The notes beneath the pieces are model-generated. The model made no database searches. It was not told the origin of the DNA and saw only the letters and a program-made list of their open reading frames with translations. The translations under genes were made by a program, and so were the position numbers. A DNA stretch of 7,914 bases. Source: Actinomycetota bacterium (GTDB taxonomy: Bacteria; Margulisbacteria; Marinamargulisbacteria; SXXA01). The DNA is taken from NCBI GenBank assembly GCA_005791325.1, contig SXXA01000054.1:1-7914 (forward strand). The letters run 5' to 3'. Shown in pieces: positions 1-6,542 of this stretch (position 1 is its first letter; each line of letters opens with the position of its first letter).

Positions 1-62
1 GAGGGAAGGAGAAATGGGGTTTATTGAGATTGGCATGGAATGATCATTCAGTTTGGTGTGGA
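1..62. other. Window edge downstream of icd, no assignable gene
   Basis: Short stretch after the icd stop. A perfect 12-bp palindrome GAATGATCATTC lies at 38-49, but no T-tract follows it on the minus strand, so it is not a convincing terminator. On the plus strand, a frame running from base 3 to the stop at 72-74 could be the tail of a convergent gene overlapping the icd stop, and a second frame ends at 43. Both are too short to assign. Confidence 0.3.
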
Positions 63-1775
63 TTAGAGAGATGAGGGCGCAGACTGCCCATACGCATCAA
101 AAAAACCATCCCCATCACCATCAAATCGATGCAACCCTTGAAGGCTAATAACCTTAAGCCCCGTTTGAATCACCGCTTGTAAAACCGAAACAAGATCCGT
201 TTGGGGTAAAAAGCGAATACGAATCATAATCTGATCGGTTAAGTCAGGTTCGATAATGTCTGGGTAGATTAATTGTCCCCGAGACGAGATGGATATCACC
301 TCACCCCCCACCAAAGATACGGGGGTCAATTGATCTAGGAGGTGTCGTATCATGGCTTGAAGGCATTCCCGCCGACCTTGTTTAAGATGGGCAATGGTGG
401 ATGCCAACAATTCAGGGGTGACCGACCCACGAATCCCCTCCCCCATTTCCCACCATGTAACATAGTCAAACACAGCTTGGGCATTGGCAAACGTAGCGAA
501 GGTATCGCGAATACCTTGGGTATCCAGCACCCGTTGCAATTCATGTAATCCCGTCCATTCAACCATGACGTCCATACCCAACAAATGGCCGGATTGGGTG
601 GTAAAGCGAGGCGGTTTTAACCGAGCCCACGACTCATGGTTTAGTAAAGGAATTGGTTGCAACAAGGTATGCGACAAATATTGAAAACGATACGTAGCAC
701 CTGATTGAAGTTGTAAGAGTCGGTCACATACTGCTTGTGTCCATTCCACTGTACCCACAATATGTTGGGTCATGGGGTTGGTGCCCCCCCTGGCAATATC
801 AATGGTATGAACCCCATCTTCCAACGTCCATGCCCATGCAGTTTGGATCTGATTCACCAACGGTAGCAAGTTTCGATCTAAGTGACAAAGCATCAATAAA
901 GCCGCCTGTAACAATCCAGATGGGTTGGCAATTGATTCAGATGTTTTATTCAATTTCCCACCGGGAACAATATCCGGCGCTGATCCATGAATGGCTTCAA
1001 ACATGGCCGCACGGGCCCCAATATTGGCAGAACCACCCATCCCCAATGAACCCGTTAATTGGGTAGCAATATCGGACAAAATATCCCCAAACAGATTTTC
1101 CGTCACAATGACCTCGTACTGATCGGGTGCCGTGGCCACTTTTGCCATGCCATCATCAATAATTTGGGATGTAATTTGAATATGGGGATAGTCTTTGGCT
1201 ATGGTATTAAAGATATCAAGAAAGGTGCCTTCAGTCAGCTTTAATATATTACCTTTGTGCAAACAGCAGATTCGTTTTTTACCCATTAAACGTGCATATT
1301 CAAATGCAGCCCGAATAATTCGATGCATACCAGTGATACTTTTCATGCTAATAGCCTGTAATCCATCAGGGGTATGGCGATGTTCAACTGCGGCATAGAG
1401 CCCTTCTTCATTTTCTCTAAAAATAGTAATGTCTTGGGTGGGAAATGGGGAAGGAACAATCGGATGAAGGGAAATCGATCGACGCATGTTGACATACAAC
1501 CCGTTGCCTTTTCGACAGGTTACATTAAAACTTTTTTGACCCTTGGTCGCAACGGGTGTTTCGGTGGGGCCCTTTAACATCACACGATGGTCCCTAAATG
1601 CCGTCATGGTATGTTGAATGGCTTGGGGGGAAGCGGAGCGACCCAACTCATGCTCTACCCAAACAATGGGGGCATTGGCAACCCGAAGAATGTCTTGAAC
1701 AGCGGTCATAATAGCGGGGCCGATTCCATCCCCTGCGACTGAGACCACTGAATGTTTAAATTGGTTTGTTTGCAT
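63..1775 (-). CDS. icd: Isocitrate dehydrogenase, large Thermus/Rickettsia type with C-terminal domain; predicted NAD-linked
   Basis: Oxidative decarboxylation of isocitrate to 2-oxoglutarate in the TCA cycle, cytoplasmic. The 570-residue product has the beta-decarboxylating dehydrogenase fold at about 8-350: GDGIGP 15-20, the isocitrate-type SxN pair S82/N84, substrate arginines R88, R98 and R120, Y127 in ENEEGLY, K174 in HKGNILKLTEG, metal-binding D231/D235 in NLFGDILSD, and HGSAP 263-267. The SxN pair argues against isopropylmalate dehydrogenase. D268-I269 after HGSAP stand where E. coli has K344-Y345, which suggests NAD rather than NADP. Residues from about 350 form an extra domain of roughly 220 residues; Thermus and Rickettsia enzymes carry a shorter one, giving totals near 480-500. 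The tail contains FDGDGDGFFDAYGQ. The ATG start has only a weak AAGG upstream. A TATAAT box lies 31 bp upstream, so the gene is probably transcribed separately from the pur operon. Family assignment is firm; cofactor is inferred. Confidence 0.92.
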   Translation of the reverse strand: MQTNQFKHSVVSVAGDGIGPAIMTAVQDILRVANAPIVWVEHELGRSASPQAIQHTMTAFRDHRVMLKGPTETPVATKGQKSFNVTCRKGNGLYVNMRRSISLHPIVPSPFPTQDITIFRENEEGLYAAVEHRHTPDGLQAISMKSITGMHRIIRAAFEYARLMGKKRICCLHKGNILKLTEGTFLDIFNTIAKDYPHIQITSQIIDDGMAKVATAPDQYEVIVTENLFGDILSDIATQLTGSLGMGGSANIGARAAMFEAIHGSAPDIVPGGKLNKTSESIANPSGLLQAALLMLCHLDRNLLPLVNQIQTAWAWTLEDGVHTIDIARGGTNPMTQHIVGTVEWTQAVCDRLLQLQSGATYRFQYLSHTLLQPIPLLNHESWARLKPPRFTTQSGHLLGMDVMVEWTGLHELQRVLDTQGIRDTFATFANAQAVFDYVTWWEMGEGIRGSVTPELLASTIAHLKQGRRECLQAMIRHLLDQLTPVSLVGGEVISISSRGQLIYPDIIEPDLTDQIMIRIRFLPQTDLVSVLQAVIQTGLKVISLQGLHRFDGDGDGFFDAYGQSAPSSL

Positions 1776-1806
1776 GCGTCACCGAACCTTTTTTTAAAGT
1801 AAGTGG

Positions 1807-1812
1807 ATTATA
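1807..1812 (-). promoter_or_regulatory. Candidate -10 box (TATAAT) for icd
   Basis: A perfect TATAAT on the minus strand ends 31 bp before the icd ATG, which would give a leader of about 25 nt. No good -35 hexamer sits 16-18 bp upstream (TAGGCG at 17 bp), and there is no TG extension, so the promoter call rests on the -10 alone. Confidence 0.35.
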
Positions 1813-1889
1813 ATCGGTTGACACAAATACGCCTAGGTAGTGGAAGGGAAATGACGTACCCCACCCCTCAACCCTATCATCAAGGGGAA

Positions 1890-2016
1890 GAAAAAAAATA
1901 TTATGTCGGGGACCTTCGGTAGCCAGCAACAGACCAGAGGCCGGAGGCCCCCTAGAACCCCATTAATCGGGTAAGCACCAGCGGGATTTTAACGGAACCC
2001 CTCCCCCAAGGTCCCC
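1890..2016 (-). other. Candidate structured RNA or terminator region closed by a 9-bp inverted repeat and followed by T8
   Basis: On the minus strand GGGGACCTT (2016 to 2008) and its exact complement AAGGTCCCC (1916 to 1908) bracket about 91 nt. The interior contains GGCC-TCC-GGCC and ACCC/GGGT short hairpins. Nine bases after the closing repeat comes an uninterrupted T8 (1898 to 1891). This is the layout of a folded RNA whose ends pair and which stops at a U-tract, and it could be the 3' end of the pur operon mRNA or an independent small RNA. The gap between stem and T-run is longer than in a standard intrinsic terminator. No known RNA family was recognised. Confidence 0.3.
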
Positions 2017-2033
2017 AGTTTATTGGGGGTTCC
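1994..2033. repeat. Inverted repeat GGAACCCC / GGGGTTCC with a nested alternative stem
   Basis: GGAACCCC (1994-2001) pairs with GGGGTTCC (2026-2033). Inside it CCCCCAA (2003-2009) pairs with TTGGGGG (2023-2029). The outer and inner stems share the G run and so compete. A third copy of the left arm, GAACCCC at 1955-1961, can also pair with GGGGTTC. The element straddles the MTHFR stop codon at 2020-2022. Confidence 0.5.
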
Positions 2034-2796
2034 AATGGGGTTTAACCTTGGGCGACGCTGGGTGCGAAGCACCCCCATCCCGCTTAAATAAATGCCCCAT
2101 CCATTCCATCGCATCCAAACGAATTGGCATCATATAAACATGATGGTTCATTTCAAGAGCCCACTCTATTAATTCATGACTAAACCCAATATTCCATTCC
2201 AATGTTGCCGAAAAAGAAGGCGGAAATACAACCCGATTCACCCGCTCCCAATATGCTTGACTCGCCACACTTAATACCGGCGACAACCCCCAAAAAACAG
2301 GGATATCCTGGCAATGCCTCGAAAATGACCGCGCCAATGCCATATCAAAAAAAGGTTGTGTAAAAACACCCACTGCCCCCGCATCCAACTTCTGCTTCAC
2401 ATATCCCATTTCTGCATCTAATGATTGTCGATATGGATCCAACGCCACATAAATCGACATATGAGGCAAAATAGAATGAATACGACGAATCATTCCCACC
2501 ACATCCACTTGCCCAGCACCATCCCCCGATATCACCAATATGGATTGAACACCCAATTGGTACAATTCCTGACACCGTATAGCTAACGAATCTAGCGTAA
2601 AATCACATAATCGAAGATGTGGAATGGCCAGTAACCCACTTGAGCTCATTGCCATCGCTACATCGTAACTACGCAACGGATATTTAAGTAAATCCGGAAT
2701 ATTAAACCCAGAAATAAGGGGGAAGTTAGTGCGTAATAACAACGCCTCATCCATAACATCCTGTAACTGCTTCGGAATTAATTCAACTAAAATCAT
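2020..2796 (-). CDS. metF: Methylenetetrahydrofolate reductase family protein (MetF/YitJ-type MTHFR domain)
   Basis: Predicted flavoprotein reducing 5,10-methylene-THF to 5-methyl-THF for methionine synthesis. The 258-residue product spans one MTHFR barrel: E5 in VELIP (place of the E. coli acid E28), the IPHL strand 58-61, GD 91-92 (FAD-site Asp), KLDAGA 136-141, TQPFFD 146-151 and GLSPVLS 170-176. The E. coli YPExHPE flavin motif is absent; DPYRQSLD occupies that place, resembling the NPxxxxLD pattern of YitJ/acetogen-type MTHFR. The family match ends near residue 240; the last 17-18 residues are encoded over a GC-rich hairpin region and are probably not part of the fold. The ATG lies 3 bp after the purH stop with no ribosome binding site, so translation is probably coupled to purH. 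Family is fairly secure; the reductant is not evident. Confidence 0.82.
   Translation of the reverse strand: MILVELIPKQLQDVMDEALLLRTNFPLISGFNIPDLLKYPLRSYDVAMAMSSSGLLAIPHLRLCDFTLDSLAIRCQELYQLGVQSILVISGDGAGQVDVVGMIRRIHSILPHMSIYVALDPYRQSLDAEMGYVKQKLDAGAVGVFTQPFFDMALARSFSRHCQDIPVFWGLSPVLSVASQAYWERVNRVVFPPSFSATLEWNIGFSHELIEWALEMNHHVYMMPIRLDAMEWMGHLFKRDGGASHPASPKVKPHWNPQ
2060..2074. repeat. Perfect 6-bp hairpin inside the MTHFR 3' coding end
   Basis: GGGTGC-GAA-GCACCC; on the minus strand the loop is TTC closed by C-G, a compact and stable hairpin. It encodes residues 241-246 (GGASHP), exactly where similarity to the MTHFR family stops. Confidence 0.5.
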
Positions 2797-2799
2797 GAC

Positions 2800-4314
2800 T
2801 TAATGTAAAAAATGACGAATACCTGTAAACAGCATCGCAATGCCATGTTCATTACAGGCATCTACGGATTCATGATCTCGAATCGACCCGCCAGGTTGAA
2901 TAATGGCGCGAATACCTGCAGATGCCGCCAAATCAACCGAATCCCGAAATGGGAAAAAAGCATCCGATGCCAACACGGCACCATTAGACAACCCTCGCGA
3001 TTTTTCCAGTGCAATTTTAACCGAATCCACACGACTCATCTGTCCGGCACCAATGCCCAAAGTCACCCCATTTTTGGCAACCACAATGGCATTCGATTTA
3101 ACATGCTTCACAACCAACATTGCAAATTCTAAATCAGACACTTCCGATGTGCTCGGCTGCAAAACAGTCGGCGTGGTATACGTTGGATCCGTCACATGAT
3201 CCATCTCTTGTACCAATATCCCCCCACACACTTGCCGAATCCCCACACGTGGCATGGAACACCCAAAATTAGGAATCACAATCAGTCGCAATGCGGTCTT
3301 CTTTTTTAAAATATCAATGGCTTTTTCAGTAAAATGAGGCGCCACTACCACCTCAACAAAGGTTGATACGATTTGCTTGGCCGTCTCGTCATCCACCTCT
3401 CGATTCAAGCCAACCACACTCCCAAATGCCGATTGTGAATCCGCATCATGGGCCGCACGGTAAGCATCCGATATATGATTCCCCGTCGCTACCCCACATG
3501 GATTTGTATGCTTAATAATCGCAACCGTTGGCTTTTGAAATTCACAAACCAATTGGTACGCCGCATTCATATCTAACCAATTGTTGTACGACAACTCTTT
3601 ACCAGATAATTGTGTCATCGCCGCCAAATGGTTCGGTGGGGTTTGAGATTGATACAAGGTTGCAGCTTGATGGGGGTTTTCACCATATCGCAATGATGAA
3701 TGATGGGTTAATGACAGGTTTAACGTATCAGGAAAAAGAGTTGAACCAGACAAATACCCCGCAATCATCGCATCATATGCGGCAGTATGCTGAAAGGCTT
3801 TGGTTGCCAATTCCTGACGAGTTTGAATCGTGGTATTGCCATGGATCCTCAATTCCTCAATAAGGATTGGATACGAATCGGGGGATACCACCACCGTTAC
3901 CGATGCCATATTTTTGGCTGCCGATCGAATCATAGAGGGGCCCCCAATATCAATTTGCTCAATCGCCTCATCCCTGGTGCTATCCGGTCTTTGAATGGTA
4001 GCCGCAAATGGATATAGATTAACAATAACCAAATCAATTAAGGGAATCCCATGGGTTTTAGCCGCCTGTAAATGGGAATCATTATCACGCTTGGCCAATA
4101 ATGCCCCATGGATGCATGGGTGCAAGGTTTTAACCCTACCATCCATCATTTCAGGAAAATGGGTAATACTTTCAACTCCCACCGCAGGTAATCCAGCGGA
4201 TTGCAACACCTGTAAGGTACCCCCCGTTGAAATTAATTCTACGCCCAATTCATGCAAAAAAGTGGCCAGCTCAATAATCCCTGTTTTATCCGATACACTC
4301 AATAACGCTTTCAT
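2800..4314 (-). CDS. purH: Bifunctional AICAR transformylase / IMP cyclohydrolase
   Basis: Catalyses the last two steps of de novo IMP synthesis: formylation of AICAR with 10-formyl-THF, then ring closure of FAICAR to IMP. The N-terminal cyclohydrolase domain (about 1-195) shows LLSVSDKTG 4-12, STGGT 29-33, EMMDGRVKTLHP 55-66 and IGGPSMIRSAAKN 123-135. The transformylase domain begins near LRYGENPHQAA 208-218 and carries the catalytic K268-H269 in KHTNPCG, IGAGQMSRVDS 421-431, ASDAFFPFRDSVD 449-461 and the typical end TGIRHFLH. At 504 residues it is slightly shorter than E. coli PurH (529) and appears complete. The ATG overlaps the purN stop as ATGA, and AAAGGAG lies 5 nt upstream (4320-4326), a strong site giving this gene its own initiation. 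Confidence 0.98.
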   Translation of the reverse strand: MKALLSVSDKTGIIELATFLHELGVELISTGGTLQVLQSAGLPAVGVESITHFPEMMDGRVKTLHPCIHGALLAKRDNDSHLQAAKTHGIPLIDLVIVNLYPFAATIQRPDSTRDEAIEQIDIGGPSMIRSAAKNMASVTVVVSPDSYPILIEELRIHGNTTIQTRQELATKAFQHTAAYDAMIAGYLSGSTLFPDTLNLSLTHHSSLRYGENPHQAATLYQSQTPPNHLAAMTQLSGKELSYNNWLDMNAAYQLVCEFQKPTVAIIKHTNPCGVATGNHISDAYRAAHDADSQSAFGSVVGLNREVDDETAKQIVSTFVEVVVAPHFTEKAIDILKKKTALRLIVIPNFGCSMPRVGIRQVCGGILVQEMDHVTDPTYTTPTVLQPSTSEVSDLEFAMLVVKHVKSNAIVVAKNGVTLGIGAGQMSRVDSVKIALEKSRGLSNGAVLASDAFFPFRDSVDLAASAGIRAIIQPGGSIRDHESVDACNEHGIAMLFTGIRHFLH

Positions 4315-4925
4315 AGCGACTCCTTTGATTGAATTTGAATGACCCCATTATGAATGGTGATACTCCCCATCGCTAATTGGCGAATCATGGCGGGATATAA
4401 CACATGCTCTTCTACTAGAATACGCTCCGACAAAGTGGCCACGGTATCGGTGAGATACACCGGAACAGATCGTTGCCCCAGAATCGGCCCCCCATCCAGC
4501 TGATCCGTGACCAAATGCACCGTACAACCCGATTCCGAAACACCCGCCGTTAACGCCTGCTGCTGAGGATGCAACCCTTTAAATAAAGGTAATAATGAGG
4601 GATGAATATTTAATATACGATCCGTAAAAGCCCCCAGTAATGTAGGCCCAACAAGTCGCATATACCCTGCCAAAATAACCCAATCCACGGAGTTTGACAT
4701 TAAAAAATGACAAAGAACCGATTCAAAATCCGCTTTAGTGGCGAATTCTCGAGGAGACATGCCCATGGTTGGATACCCCGCCTCCGCCGCCCATGCCATT
4801 CCTTCGCAAGATGGGACATCCGATGCCACTGCCACAATCGTCGCCGGTAATTGATGATGATAAATGGCATCATGAATGGCTTTTAAATTGGAACCTCGAC
4901 CAGATAGCAATATCCCGAGTCGCAT
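4311..4925 (-). CDS. purN: Phosphoribosylglycinamide formyltransferase (GAR transformylase)
   Basis: Transfers the formyl group of 10-formyl-THF to GAR, the third step of purine synthesis. From the ATG at 4925 the product is 204 residues and begins like E. coli PurN. It has the phosphate loop LSGRGSNL, N106 and H108 in NIHPSLLP, and D144 in LDGGPIL, and these catalytic positions carry the same numbers as in E. coli. That favours the ATG over an in-frame TTG three codons upstream (4934), although AAGGGG lies nearer the TTG. The ATG overlaps the purM stop as TGATG, and the gene ends in an ATGA overlap with purH, so purM, purN and purH are translationally linked. Length and motifs are normal. 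Confidence 0.97.
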   Translation of the reverse strand: MRLGILLSGRGSNLKAIHDAIYHHQLPATIVAVASDVPSCEGMAWAAEAGYPTMGMSPREFATKADFESVLCHFLMSNSVDWVILAGYMRLVGPTLLGAFTDRILNIHPSLLPLFKGLHPQQQALTAGVSESGCTVHLVTDQLDGGPILGQRSVPVYLTDTVATLSERILVEEHVLYPAMIRQLAMGSITIHNGVIQIQSKESL

Positions 4926-5887
4926 CACACCCAATAAACCCCTTGCTGACCCGACTCAATTTGACCCATATTGATGCACTCTGGATGATTAAGTGGGGTT
5001 GGGGAAATACACACCAATCCAATCCCCAAGTTAAATACCCGTCTCATTTCCGCAATATCCACACGACCTATCATTTGAATTTGTTTAAACACAGTTGGAA
5101 TATCCCAGTTCGCCTGCAATGGCAACGAACAGTCATCTGGTAAAATACGCTGAATATTTTCGGCAATACCACCACCGGTAATATGGGCAACCCCCGACAA
5201 GGAGTGGGTATCTAAAATGGTATGAAGCAACGATACATAAATTCGAGTGGGTGTTAGTAAGGAATCATACGCAATACCATGATGATGACACACATCCGGC
5301 GTTAACACCGATCGAACCAATGAAAAACCATTACTATGAACCCCACTAGATGGAATCCCATATACATAGTGACCTGGCCGAATAGCGGATCCATTGATGA
5401 TTTTGGAACGCTCCACAATGCCCACACAAAACCCAGCCAAATCAAATTCCCCCACTTGATAAACATCACCCATTTCAGCCATTTCACCCCCAACCAACGC
5501 GCAATTGGATTGAACGCATCCCTCAGTCATTCCCTTAATTAAATCCACCATTTGTTCGGGAACCAATTGATTGCACGCGATATAATCCAAAAAAAACAAG
5601 GGTTTAGCACCCATACAAATTAAATCATTAACACACATAGCTACCAAATCAATGCCAATGGTATCCAGAACCCCCAACTCAATGGCAATTTTAAGCTTGG
5701 TTCCAACCCCATCCGTGCACGATACCAAAACGGGTTCAGCATACCCTGATGGCAATACAACTGGTGCAGCAAATCCCCCTAAACCAGACAAAACCCCTGA
5801 ATGATGGGTTTTAAGAACATGCTCCTTAATGAGCGAAACAGCACGATTGCCAGCATCAATATTGACACCCGATGATTGATAATCCAT
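4925..5887 (-). CDS. purM: Phosphoribosylformylglycinamidine cyclo-ligase (AIR synthetase)
   Basis: ATP-dependent closure of FGAM to AIR, the fifth step of purine synthesis. I place the start at the ATG at 5887 (320 residues): the protein then opens MDYQSSGVNIDAGN, matching the family opening (Y-x-x-x-G-V-D-I-D-A-G-N), and AAGGA (5898-5902) lies 10 nt upstream. An in-frame ATG at 5926 would add 13 residues, lie inside ruvX and lack a good ribosome binding site. Motifs in order are SCTDGVGTKLK 56-66, GIDLVAMCVNDL 78-89, GAKPLFFLDYIA 93-104, GGEMAEMGD 133-141, GIPSSGVHSNGFSLVR 177-192 and HITGGGIAENI 235-245. The loop GGEMAEMGD departs from the usual GGE(T/S)AEMPG. The C-terminus is about 20-25 residues shorter than E. 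coli PurM, but the core is complete. The start lies 4 bp after the ruvX stop. Confidence 0.96.
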   Translation of the reverse strand: MDYQSSGVNIDAGNRAVSLIKEHVLKTHHSGVLSGLGGFAAPVVLPSGYAEPVLVSCTDGVGTKLKIAIELGVLDTIGIDLVAMCVNDLICMGAKPLFFLDYIACNQLVPEQMVDLIKGMTEGCVQSNCALVGGEMAEMGDVYQVGEFDLAGFCVGIVERSKIINGSAIRPGHYVYGIPSSGVHSNGFSLVRSVLTPDVCHHHGIAYDSLLTPTRIYVSLLHTILDTHSLSGVAHITGGGIAENIQRILPDDCSLPLQANWDIPTVFKQIQMIGRVDIAEMRRVFNLGIGLVCISPTPLNHPECINMGQIESGQQGVYWV

Positions 5888-5891
5888 AAAC

Positions 5892-6323
5892 TCACGATCC
5901 TTCACTTCGATGATGAGATTGGGCATCTAAAAAGCCCTGTAAGACAAAAGCGGCCGATTCACTATCTACCTTTTGGCGCCTCTGCTTGCCATTTAAATGT
6001 GAAAGGCCTTTGGTGGCCGCCACCGTTGACAAGCGTTCATCAATGCCTTGAACGGGTATGTTCAATTCTTGTTGCAAGTGATTGATAAACACTCGAACAC
6101 GTTGGGTTTGTTGAGAGTCAGACCCCGACAAGGTAATGGGAACACCCACCAAAAGGCCCACAACTTCATATTGTATAATGAGTTGATTAATATCAGATAG
6201 AAGGCTAGGCGTATGGGGGATAAACGGAAGAGGGTGGGCCATCAGTCCCAATGCATCAGATATGGCAACGCCAACCCTTTTTTCGCCATAGTCCAATGCC
6301 AACCAACGGCCTACCGCTTCCAT
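5892..6323 (-). CDS. ruvX: RuvX/YqgF family RNase H-fold nuclease (putative Holliday junction resolvase; pre-16S rRNA processing)
   Basis: Small RNase H-like nuclease. E. coli YqgF is linked to 16S rRNA 5'-end maturation, and the family is also annotated as a Holliday junction resolvase; the sequence does not choose between these. The 143-residue product shows ALDYGEKRVGVAISD 9-23 with acidic D11, LLVGVPITLSGSDSQQTQRV 57-76 (the glycine-rich G-x-P strand-loop), GIDERLST 93-100 with E96, and VDSESAAFVLQGFLD 119-133 with D120 as the third acidic residue. Length is typical of the family (about 140). The ATG follows the upstream gene's TAG by 3 bp and has no clear ribosome binding site, so it is probably translated by coupling. 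The position between membrane-protein genes and purM looks like operon packing rather than a functional link. Confidence 0.93.
   Translation of the reverse strand: MEAVGRWLALDYGEKRVGVAISDALGLMAHPLPFIPHTPSLLSDINQLIIQYEVVGLLVGVPITLSGSDSQQTQRVRVFINHLQQELNIPVQGIDERLSTVAATKGLSHLNGKQRRQKVDSESAAFVLQGFLDAQSHHRSEGS
5898..5902 (-). promoter_or_regulatory. Ribosome binding site deciding the purM start
   Basis: AAGGA on the minus strand, 10 nt before the ATG at 5887. It supports this start over the in-frame ATG at 5926, which has no comparable site. It lies within the last codons of ruvX. Confidence 0.6.
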
Positions 6324-6326
6324 TTG

Positions 6327-6542
6327 CTACGATTTAGAACAAGTAAAAACAGAACGTAATAACTTAGACTGACATACAATGCCAATCCAATGTCGAAGAT
6401 TACTAGCCGATTCAACTCGACCAACAATGGTTGCAATTGATTTTAAAATCCGAGCCACCATCAACAATACAACCGCCAACGCAATCAGGGCGACTCCCCC
6501 CGACACCATCAAAAAGAGTTGCAACCCTTCAAACCAATCCAT
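6327..6542 (-). CDS. Small single-helix membrane protein, DUF948/YtxG-like
   Basis: I place the start at the ATG at 6542, which overlaps the stop of the preceding gene as TAATG and has GAGGAG (6554-6559) 11 nt upstream; the in-frame GTG at 6554 abuts that site with no spacing and is less likely. The 71-residue product has one strong hydrophobic segment at about 8-32 (LFLMVSGGVALIALAVVLLM and a few residues beyond), then KSIATIVGRVESASN, a short amphipathic stretch, and a basic cysteine-containing tail. A one-helix protein encoded next to a YtxH protein recalls YtxG (DUF948) in Bacillus and similar pairs in Cyanobacteria, but the sequence is too short to prove homology. The function is unknown; it is probably an envelope or stress-related partner of the YtxH protein. 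Confidence 0.75.
   Translation of the reverse strand: MDWFEGLQLFLMVSGGVALIALAVVLLMVARILKSIATIVGRVESASNLRHWIGIVCQSKLLRSVFTCSKS

Larger units (their letters stand above)
1776..2019. other. Intergenic region between the MTHFR gene and icd
   Basis: A 244-bp gap, the longest gene-free stretch here. Its right half (about 1905-2019) is rich in G and C runs and inverted repeats; the left half (1776-1860) looks like an ordinary promoter region, with TATAAT on the minus strand and an A7 run just before icd. No tRNA, SRP RNA, tmRNA or familiar riboswitch core motif could be recognised. It probably holds the 3' end of the pur operon transcript and the icd promoter. Confidence 0.6.

Noticed and set aside
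38..49. Perfect 12-bp palindrome GAATGATCATTC after icd
   Set aside because: About two palindromes of this length are expected by chance in a window of this size, and no T-tract makes it a terminator.
3..74. Plus-strand open frame entering from the window edge and ending inside the icd stop region
   Set aside because: Only 23 codons are visible, with no recognisable motif; it could be the tail of a convergent gene but cannot be supported from this window.
128..139. Direct repeat GATGCAACCCTT, also at 4568-4579, with a shorter TGCAACCCTT near 6521
   Set aside because: All copies lie in coding sequence; the two long ones are explained by a shared Lys-Gly-Leu-His peptide and the third by Glu-Gly-Leu-Gln.
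737..1066. Long plus-strand frames opposite icd, purH and purN (for example 109-124 codons)
   Set aside because: They are antisense to well-conserved genes, with compositions rich in Trp, His, Asn and Pro as expected for shadow frames, and no domain motif.
1818..1823. Perfect plus-strand TTGACA (-35-like)
   Set aside because: No -10-like hexamer follows at 16-18 bp (TGGAAG at 17), and no plus-strand gene lies downstream.
1903..1974. Short plus-strand ORF of 23 codons (opens MSGTFGSQQQ) preceded by AAGGGGAAG
   Set aside because: It lies wholly within the inverted-repeat region, is very short and Arg/Pro-rich as expected from GC-rich repeats, and has no plausible promoter; the purine run before it is the complement of the T-tract region.
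1908..2016. tRNA-like or SRP/4.5S RNA reading of the structured region (7-bp acceptor-like stem GGGGACC/GGTCCCC)
   Set aside because: At 109 nt it is too long for a tRNA, has no T-arm motif at the right distance, and lacks the conserved GGAAGGAAGCAGCC-type SRP loop.
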